This document shows, piece by piece, positions 59,801-64,000 of a stretch of 64,000 nt of DNA. Every line of letters begins with the position of its first letter. Position 1 is the stretch's first letter. The stretch spans positions 7,447,622 to 7,511,621 of the forward strand of contig NC_059537.1 of the NCBI RefSeq assembly GCF_905220415.1, written 5' to 3'. The translations under genes were made by a program, and so were the position numbers. The notes beneath the pieces were generated by a model, which was not told the origin of the DNA, did not search any database, and was given only the letters and a program-made list of their open reading frames with translations. The stretch is from Colias croceus. Taxonomy: Eukaryota > Arthropoda > Insecta > Lepidoptera > Pieridae.

Positions 59801-62800
59801 AGATTTCGTGACTTATGAAAGAGTTTATAATATTTGTATAAGTTATTCTTTCCATGAATATAGGTAATTTTGTAATAGGTATGTCATTTTAGCCAAGTAT
59901 TTCAGATGAATTATAGTTGGCTATGAAATATACAATTGTTATTATTTTAATGTCATTGATCTTTACCTTAACTAAAATTTTAAAAAGGCCACTTGAAATG
60001 TTTACTAACAGCTCTACTAAAAAATCACGAAACTATTGTTAGCACCTCGAACCGTTGAGCTAACAATGTAAGTGAACATACATATGAACTTTTTTTAAGA
60101 CTCAATTAAGGTTTATCTTGAATTTATTTACATTTTCAACTTTTTATAATAATAAAAAAACACCAGACCATCTTTATTCAAACTTTAAAATGTAAAGTTA
60201 CATTATTTAAATAAAATCATTTGTTAGTTTGGATATAGTGGGGTTATAGTAAGATATTCCATTTCACAATATAAAGTGCTACATGCAACATTAGCATTAC
60301 ATTTTTTCAATGCGACCCTACTCTACCACACTCTATGTTAAAAACGATGTTTGGTGAATATGTGTATAATGTCTCAATTAATTATTTGAAGTTTCCTATT
60401 TTCTTAGGAATGAATTTGAAAAATTCTACGCAATGTTGTGCAATATCTTTGTAGAGTTAGAGAGTTTATTATTTATTATCTTGCAGAGTTATATTAACTT
60501 ATAGAGTTGTCAAACTAAACTCTTAAATTATCTAGCAGTGATTGGAAGTTAGAACTTTGTTTATGTAACCCTAAGATGTAACCGATGCCAAATACGAAAA
60601 ATATGTCGTTAAAGAATGCAATTGTGAATGCATTCAGTTGCGGACGGCTCGTGCTTGCCGCGTGTGAACTGTCACCTTGTACGAATCATTGTTTGCTGGG
60701 AGTTCTCAGCTAATCAGACATATTAAATAATTATGTATATCTATTATTACATCAATTGCTTAATTTGATGCCGAAGATATATTGTATGTATATCGAATTA
60801 AATTTATAAGAGGCACAACATTAACAAATTTTATTTATTTTTGTAACTCTAGGTATCATATCGTTGTTACAAATTTTCCAAAGTTTTAGAAATGGAGATA
60901 TGTAGGTATATAAAATCCTATGTTTTTAAATGAAACGATGGTTAACAAAGATTATGGGATACTTACACTTTAGCTATTTGTATTTTGTCAGCATCATTTT
61001 GCCTGCCGAAGTCGTGCCAGGGCCTCGTGCGCGGCGCTTGGGCCGGCGAGTGGTGCGCCGCGGGGGTGCCTCGCCCATCTTCACCCACTCCGGGCTGCTG
61101 GCATATTACCGTGTACTCGAACGACTGCCAGAATTTTAATCTTATTTAGTTTTATAGTATGAAGCTGCTTATTACAACTGCAGTTCTACAACTAATTATA
61201 GGTACTTACAAAACCAGTTGTAAAAAAATTCGAACAATGAAAAATAAAGACTCTACTAATTTTAAAAATGTATGCTAAAATGCTTATTTTTTTGTTTGAT
61301 TACAAGGAAGTTCAATGTTACATATTTTATATTTATTTATTTACGAGCTACGTACGTATAAATCTAAACAACATGGATGGAATTGCTGTAATATAATAGA
61401 TAAAAATGACGGATTTTTTTAATGAATAATATATTTTTGATATCACGTTTACCTTTACCTACATCAAGCATAAGTACAAAATTTATCTTTTTAACAAATT
61501 GTGGATACAAAACGGCAAAGAATATAATTGTCAATATTTTTTAGCATATTTAAAAGCAGGTTTACGAATTGAAAGGTAGATAGGTATAGCTTAAATTGTA
61601 TTAAATACACAAACATTTGTTATCAATGTTGATTACGTCATTAAATACGAAATTTACGGTCTTAATGTGTTATCTTAGCATAACGATTTACATAATTCAA
61701 TTTCCACGAACAATTGAAAGAGTTTAATTGCATAAAGAAAATATGTTATATTTTCATTGACTTCGTTATTTTACTCACAATTTCAATTGTGTTTGTCATA
61801 AATCATAATAATTAGGTGGTAAAATGAAAAAAGAAACAGAAATTTTAAATTTCTCCCACGTTTAACATTTGACTCTATAATGAAATCTTGTCTGTAAATA
61901 GCCTTAATTATTTAAACAGAAACATATTATCGTATTATGTTAATTATAATTAACGCCAATGTATTCAACCTAATATATTGGCGGAAACCAACCCTTTAAA
62001 TATAACTTATCTACTCATGAGGAAGTTATTAAATATGTATAATACGTATATATTGTAAGGAATTCCACTTAAATCATTACATTATAGGTAGTATGTACTA
62101 AATGTTAATGACTCAGCAATATACCTATTAAAGAGAAAAAAAAAAAACTTTTTTATAAAGGTATTCTAAATCTGATTACTTACGACATTGATATGAACAA
62201 TATTTAATGCCAAACTTGTGTCCCTAGTTAATTTTTACTCAAGTGCTAAAATTAAATTGCAGTTATGTAAAGCACTAAAGGGTACAATTACGGCGGTAAT
62301 AATCTAGTTGTATTTATTGAGTATAATTCTTGGTTTACCTACTTCAACACAATAAACAATAGATAAAATAATGTAAGATTGAGATCGATCTAGTAGCGAC
62401 TGGCTCGTGAGCGCCACACCTAGAAGTAGGAATTAAAGTCCTTCATACCACTTATCTGCTAACCCGATTATATTTCAACGACGTCAATTTGTTATTTTAA
62501 ATATGTAAACCCATAAATTTATAAACAAATGTAAATTGTTCCTAGATGTAAAGTCTATTGTGGCATAAAACCTATTATTGTATTAATAAATATTAATGTA
62601 GAGTCGAGTGAGTAAATGCATCCATGAAAGAGGTGTAAATTAATGTTTTCATTATATAATGATCTAAATTTATGCAATTACCAATTAGTTATACGTACGT
62701 ATTTCGAATAAGTCGTTACATGTGAACGAATTCTTAATGGAGTCTCGTTACCTAATTAGTTTCTTGTACGATTTTCATGCAATTATGGTACTTTTCATAG

Positions 62801-63888
62801 TAATTTATCTAGTTTTTACTTTTATACACCTTTAATTATATTGCCTACTTCATTCAATGTAGGTAACATGTATTTAACTAATTTCAATATTAACTCATCC
62901 ATTACTTACGGTAACGTGTGTTATGTGTATGTTTTATGTTCTATTTACTTTCTGTACGATGCTTTCAATGTAGTGTTTGATGTTACTGAGCGTATCAACT
63001 AGCCATTTAAGGCCATCTCTTAGTATTTTAGGTCAAATAACACACAGTAAAGATAAATATAAAGTGATTAAGAGCGCGGGAGGGCTTCAGTGAAAATATT
63101 ATTCAAAAATATATTCTGCTCTATAATTGTTTACTATTGTTAACATTTGATCACAGATACTCCAAAACTTATAAGTCTTGCCTAAAATACATAACTTATA
63201 AGTGGTTTGAAACGTATAATATATGATAATGTTATTATGTACATTCAGTCAAGATAATTCAACTAATCATGGCTTTAAAAAGTTACTTAGGTACCTATAC
63301 AACGTTGAAAAGTAGAGTTCATATAAACTAATAAGAAAATCATTTATCTTGACTGAATTTGCAGTGTACATATTTTGAAAAGCGATAATGATATGAAATA
63401 AATATGATATAAAGTGTGTATGTGTGAGAAGCCTGCCCGCCCGCGCCCGTGTCACTCGTTGCACCGACCTGCTGAACAGCTGTGTGATCTCGGGGGGTCA
63501 CAGCATCGGCTCCGATGCCGCTGTCTGGTGAGGGCAGATCGACAGTGAGGCCAGCGGCTGCAATCACACTCTTGCTGTGGTATCGTGGTGCTGAGGCATA
63601 GCGATCACCGAATGCGGAAGCCGAAGTCGATTCTGTATCACTGTACGGTGGGGCAGTTCTTTGTTGGTACCCATCCCCTACAAAGTATTCTCTGTAATAG
63701 GGGTCTCCCGCGAACGTCGTCGACTGCCTGGGGTACTGGTCACCGTAAGGTGTCGGACTGGGGGTGCCCGGGGGGGCGAACATCTGGGCGGCATACATCG
63801 CCGCGTCCGGCAGTAGCGAGCCTGCGGAAGAGGCCCGGGATGGCACCGGGGACGGCGACGCAGCTTCGCCAGAGTCACCGACCGCCAC
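35720..63888 (-). CDS. grh: Grainyhead transcription factor, 3' eleven coding exons
   Basis: CP2/Grainyhead-family factor, a nuclear activator of epithelial barrier and cuticle genes that binds AACCGGTT. Exons (5' to 3'): 63888-63469, 61124-60967, 51930-51768, 42896-42785, 39992-39898, 38600-38544, 37670-37572, 37424-37090, 37006-36805, 36259-36195, 35861-35720. All junctions are GT-AG and in phase: 1848 nt, 615 residues. Hallmarks are VDLPSPDSGIGADAVTPRD, the DNA-binding domain (ITYINKGQFYGITLEYVHDP, MFREEKSPEDEIKAWQFWH, DKGAERKTRDEERRAAKRK) and the C-terminal dimerisation domain (SERVMLYVRQ, YTPLHVVPPTTQGLL). The N-terminal activation region and start codon lie right of the window. Introns of 8.9 and 9.0 kb probably carry enhancers. 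Confidence 0.96.
36379..36570. promoter_or_regulatory. CpG-rich island in a grh intron
   Basis: Lies between grh exons 37006-36805 and 36259-36195. Very GC-rich (GGCCCGCGCGGGGCCGCCGC near 36524) in AT-rich surroundings. A Grh-type motif, AACCGGT, lies just beside it at 36350-36356. Could be an intronic regulatory element or alternative promoter; there is no direct proof. Confidence 0.35.
36805..37424 (-). CDS. grh: grh exons: end of DNA-binding domain and linker
   Basis: 37424-37090 begins GAERKTRDEERRAAKRK, the basic end of the DNA-binding domain, and continues DEIYHPVTERSEFY, KPPVLFSPAEDIDKL, LKGASPFLLH and ALKFHNHFPPDAP. 37006-36805 carries the SDRKDSLELEGVLGKRART linker and SERVMLYVRQDTDDVYTPLH, the start of the dimerisation domain. 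Confidence 0.95.
37433..37507. repeat. (ATG)n-type microsatellite
   Basis: GATGATGATGATGATGAT runs with ATTAAATGATGATT interruptions, directly upstream of the grh exon starting at 37424. Confidence 0.85.
37572..51930 (-). CDS. grh: grh exons encoding the CP2-type DNA-binding domain
   Basis: Five exons: 51930-51768 (FSPYGFKYHLETASSSSQRR, ITYINKGQFYGITLEY), 42896-42785 (SVVMLMFREEKSPEDEIKAW), 39992-39898 (TKNSIGLAGCIEEVAHNAIA, VYWNPLESAAK), 38600-38544 (a 57-nt exon, INIAVQCLSTDFSSQKGVK) and 37670-37572 (GLPLHIQIDTFEDPRD, GYCQIKVFCDK). This immunoglobulin-like, p53-related fold binds DNA. The order and phases (1, 0, 1, 0, 0, 0 boundaries) are internally consistent. Confidence 0.95.
39993..42784. 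other. grh intron with GC-rich blocks
   Basis: 2.8 kb. GC-rich blocks occur near 40595-40730 (GCCCGCCGCCCGGTGGCGCG), 41215-41320 (CCTCCCTCCCTCTCC tract) and 42420-42650. An octamer motif ATGCAAAT lies at 42490-42497. Short frames in the GC-rich blocks are not treated as genes. Confidence 0.4.
42897..51767. other. 8.9-kb grh intron, likely regulatory
   Basis: Holds the family 3 repeat (44708-45201) and an inverted repeat at 50546-50584. The GC content rises locally near 43330-43420, 46080-46320 and 50130-50300, which may mark enhancers. No gene recognised. Confidence 0.4.
44708..45201 (+). mobile_element. Helitron-like repeat, family 3, copy 2
   Basis: Inverted counterpart of 9973-10443, ending GACGGAGTCGCGGGCGGAAG then CTAGT. 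Has an expanded (GTCT)n tract at about 44833-44876. The two copies share nearly all positions outside the microsatellite, so they are recent. Confidence 0.7.
54887..54950 (+). promoter_or_regulatory. Tandem pair of CTCF-like motifs
   Basis: ACACTAGATGGCAC at 54887-54900 and CCACTAGATGGCAC at 54937-54950, in the same orientation and 50 bp apart. The second fits the CTCF core CCASYAGRKGGCRS at every position; the first differs only at its first base. Confidence 0.45.
58104..58367. mobile_element. Short element with ACCGACTT...AAGTCGGT inverted ends
   Basis: Starts AACAACCGACTTCAAAC and ends TTTTAAAGTCGGTT. The body (CTACTGGGCCTATCCGAATA, CGGTTCGGAGTTAATTACC) is of a type common in Lepidoptera as far as I know. 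A second repeat fragment with GTTTGTTTGT and TGATTTGAAAAATTCTTTC abuts on the left (57960-58075). Confidence 0.45.
58609..58905 (+). repeat. tRNA-derived SINE
   Basis: Box A-like GGTTGGCGCAGTTG at 58613-58626 and box B GGGTTCGATCCC at 58658-58669, 32 bp apart as in a tRNA gene. The tRNA-like head ends GGTCAGGGCA at 58680, followed by a non-tRNA body (GGGACTAGGTCGATTTGTG near 58850). The head does not fold into a credible tRNA with acceptor pairing, so it is called a SINE and not a tRNA. Confidence 0.65.
60967..61124 (-). CDS. grh: grh exon: linker into the DNA-binding domain
   Basis: Starts SFEYTVICQQPGVG and ends RPWHDFGRQNDADKIQIAK plus two bases (donor GT|GTAAGT). The RPWHDFGR and DKIQI blocks are shared with fly Grh; the stretch between is shorter than in fly and Ala/Pro-rich. 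Confidence 0.92.
61125..63468. other. grh intron, AT-rich
   Basis: 2.3 kb with no repeat or gene recognised. A short A-run is at 62139-62148. Confidence 0.4.
63469..63888 (-). CDS. grh: grh exon: conserved N-terminal segment
   Basis: 140 codons in phase 0, from acceptor CCGCAG|GTGGCG to donor CAG|GTCGGT. Pro/Ser/Tyr-rich (APPGTPSPTPYGDQYPRQ, YYREYFVGDGYQ), closing with the Grh-specific VDLPSPDSGIGADAVTPRD and VQQ. Confidence 0.93.
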
Positions 63889-64000
63889 CTGCGGACACAC
63901 GCGCCTGTTACACGCGTTCTCCCACGACAATTGTCCGCTCCGTAACGTCGACGCGTACATGCCGCGTCGAAGCACAGTTCACAGCTCCGAATACACTATT
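63889..64000. other. Sequence upstream of the grh exon at the right edge
   Basis: Treated as intron because a strong acceptor (GTGTCCGCAG) sits at 63889. An open frame does continue leftward of the gene to 63975 (MLRRGMYASTLRSGQLSWEN), so an alternative start here cannot be ruled out. Confidence 0.35.

Larger units (their letters stand above)
51931..60966. other. 9.0-kb grh intron with mobile and regulatory sequence
   Basis: Holds a 13-bp-arm palindrome (53970-54000), two CTCF-like motifs (54887-54950), an (AAAT)n run (56195-56215), a repeat cluster at 57960-58367 and a SINE (58609-58905). GC rises near 53140-53280. No gene recognised. Confidence 0.45.

Noticed and set aside
63889..63975. 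Start codon of grh at 63975 (MLRRGMYAST)
   Set aside because: A strong acceptor lies at the exon border (63889) and the upstream residues look unlike Grh. Kept as a possibility only.

Overview
The window is AT-rich nuclear DNA from an insect, most likely a moth or butterfly. The evidence is a Grainyhead gene with insect-type protein sequence, a ZAD-C2H2 zinc-finger gene, phase-consistent GT-AG introns, tRNA-derived SINEs, and several short repeat families that end in CTAG, as is common in Lepidoptera. No bacterial, organellar or viral gene was recognised. Species was not determined. All family assignments come from reading the translations; no database search was run.

Layout, left to right. 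(1) 139-1191, minus: first coding exon of an Emi1/Rca1-type F-box protein, an inhibitor of the APC/C; the gene continues off the left edge. (2) 3149-9446, plus: a complete 11-exon ZAD zinc-finger transcription factor of 582 residues, divergent from gene 1 across a 2-kb intergenic region. (3) 12857-24498, plus: a complete coding region of 11 exons and 722 residues for a type I membrane protein with a signal peptide, a Ser/Thr-rich stalk, an unusual cupredoxin-like module (inferred), seven EGF repeats, one membrane segment and a 70-residue tail. It resembles Notch-ligand-like proteins. An untranslated first exon near 11870-12078 is inferred. (4) 35720-63888, minus: the last 11 coding exons of grainyhead (grh), covering the conserved N-terminal segment, the CP2-type DNA-binding domain and the C-terminal dimerisation domain. 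The 5' end lies beyond the right edge.

Genes 3 and 4 converge on an 11-kb gene-free interval filled with mobile DNA. Its main occupant is a 3.9-kb foldback structure at 27331-31190: two tandem arrays, with units of 120 bp and 108 bp, present as inverted arms around a 0.1-kb centre. Beside it are inverted-repeat elements at 25777-27225 and 31718-32200. Other notable structures are a tandemly copied transmembrane exon of gene 3 (143-bp period), itself split by a 1245-bp terminal-inverted-repeat element, and candidate regulatory motifs in the long grh introns, including a tandem pair of CTCF-like sites.

The genes do not form a pathway unit. Two encode developmental transcription factors, one a cell-cycle regulator and one a probable cell-surface signalling protein. 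The best candidates for something undescribed are the foldback array and the duplicated, splice-competent transmembrane exon. I saw no defence system, gene cluster or other novel multi-gene system.
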